From contig CANCOG010000265.1 of the NCBI GenBank assembly GCA_947379685.1, positions 1 to 6,977 of the forward strand: a DNA stretch of 6,977 nt, written 5' to 3'. Below, one piece after another: positions 6,458 to 6,977 of the stretch (position 1 is the stretch's first letter; each line of letters starts with the position of its first letter). This DNA comes from Flavipsychrobacter stenotrophus. Lineage in GTDB: Bacteria > Bacteroidota > Bacteroidia > Chitinophagales > Chitinophagaceae. Below the pieces are notes generated by a model. The model was not told the DNA's origin, made no database searches, and worked only from the letters and a program-made list of their open reading frames with translations. The position numbers were made by a program, and so were the translations under genes.

Positions 6458-6977
6458 ATGACACCCAAACATTTTCTGATACTTTGTGAAGGGGGAACAG
6501 AAGAAAAGTACTTTACCGACCTGGTAGGCCATCTTAATGACAAGGGGCACCTTTTTGATGTACTGATGGAGATCTACCAGCCGAAGGACCATTCTCCCCG
6601 CGGTTTACTTACTGAGGCCAGGCGACGGATAAAGAAGGCAAAGGAAGAAGAAAAAACAATCGACTATATCTGGCTGGTTTTTGATAAAGATGACCATCCC
6701 GGCATAGCCAGTACGTTTGGGGAGGCAGCAATCTTTAGGGGGCTCCCCGAGATCAAGATCGGTTTTTCGGCGTGTTGCTTTGAATTCTATATACTCCTCC
6801 ATTTTGAACGAACCACAAAACCATTTACGAAATGCAACGAAGTGGTCAGACATTTAAAGAAGTTTCTGCCCGAATATGAAAAATCGGGCAACCTGTATCA
6901 GGAGCTATACAGGTACAGATATGTAGCCAAAGAAAACTGCGAATTTGTAATAAAACAAGTCCAAAATGACCTGGACC
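6458..6977 (+). CDS. RloB-like Toprim-fold protein (AbiLii-type), 3' partial
   Basis: The first 173 residues are present and the frame is open at the right edge; family members are usually a little over 200 residues, so most of the protein is here. Motifs fit RloB, a Toprim-related family: FLILCEGGTEEKYF (6-19) with the catalytic-type glutamate Glu11, then IWLVFDKDDH (71-80) with the DxD acidic pair Asp76/Asp78, and ACCFEFYILLHFE (105-117), the conserved C-F-E-x-x-x-L-L-H-F-E block. A Lys/Arg/Glu-rich helix lies at 54-66. RloB proteins accompany an AAA ATPase (RloA or AbiLi type) in restriction-linked or abortive-infection defence loci and are presumed nucleases (family knowledge). The gene upstream is an unrelated DUF2911 on the other strand, so any ATPase partner must lie downstream. 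The ATG is the first start after an in-frame stop at 6413; GAGAAAA before it is at best a weak ribosome-binding site. Confidence 0.82.
   Translation, partial: MTPKHFLILCEGGTEEKYFTDLVGHLNDKGHLFDVLMEIYQPKDHSPRGLLTEARRRIKKAKEEEKTIDYIWLVFDKDDHPGIASTFGEAAIFRGLPEIKIGFSACCFEFYILLHFERTTKPFTKCNEVVRHLKKFLPEYEKSGNLYQELYRYRYVAKENCEFVIKQVQNDLD

Noticed and set aside
6605..6853. 82-codon minus-strand frame inside the RloB-like gene.
   Set aside because: The plus-strand frame carries the RloB motifs over the same bases; the antisense frame is a shadow.

Overview
The window looks like chromosomal DNA of a member of the Bacteroidota, perhaps a Chitinophagaceae- or Sphingobacteriales-type soil or water bacterium. 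The evidence is gene content (a DUF2911 exported protein, a DoxX-like membrane protein of a form I know from Bacteroidota, a roughly 410-residue QueA), mid-range GC, start codons mostly without a Shine-Dalgarno sequence, and two copies of the Bacteroidota -7 promoter element (TAATTTTG, fitting TAnnTTTG) in intergenic DNA. The genus cannot be fixed from the sequence alone.

Layout, left to right. A dGTPase gene (dgt) runs in from the left edge without its N-terminus and is followed after 2 bases by queA, so the two look co-transcribed. A convergent gene on the minus strand, ending 13 bases from queA, encodes a five-helix DoxX-like membrane protein. Divergent from it lies a major facilitator superfamily transporter gene, then a soluble-type cytochrome P450 gene on the same strand with its own likely promoter. 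The P450 gene converges on a small secreted DUF2911 protein gene, with a strong 10-bp hairpin between them that probably ends transcription from both sides. A 161-base AT-rich divergent region with a GNRA-capped hairpin separates DUF2911 from the last gene, an RloB-family (Toprim) protein that runs off the right edge.

Most of the window is metabolic or housekeeping: nucleotide-pool control, tRNA queuosine modification, transport and oxidation. The genes do not form one pathway. The exception is the RloB-like gene at the right end. RloB/AbiLii-type proteins usually sit beside an AAA ATPase in phage-defence (abortive infection) systems. Here no ATPase lies upstream, so its partner is either downstream, outside the window, or absent. 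No tRNA, rRNA, CRISPR array, insertion sequence or attachment site was found.
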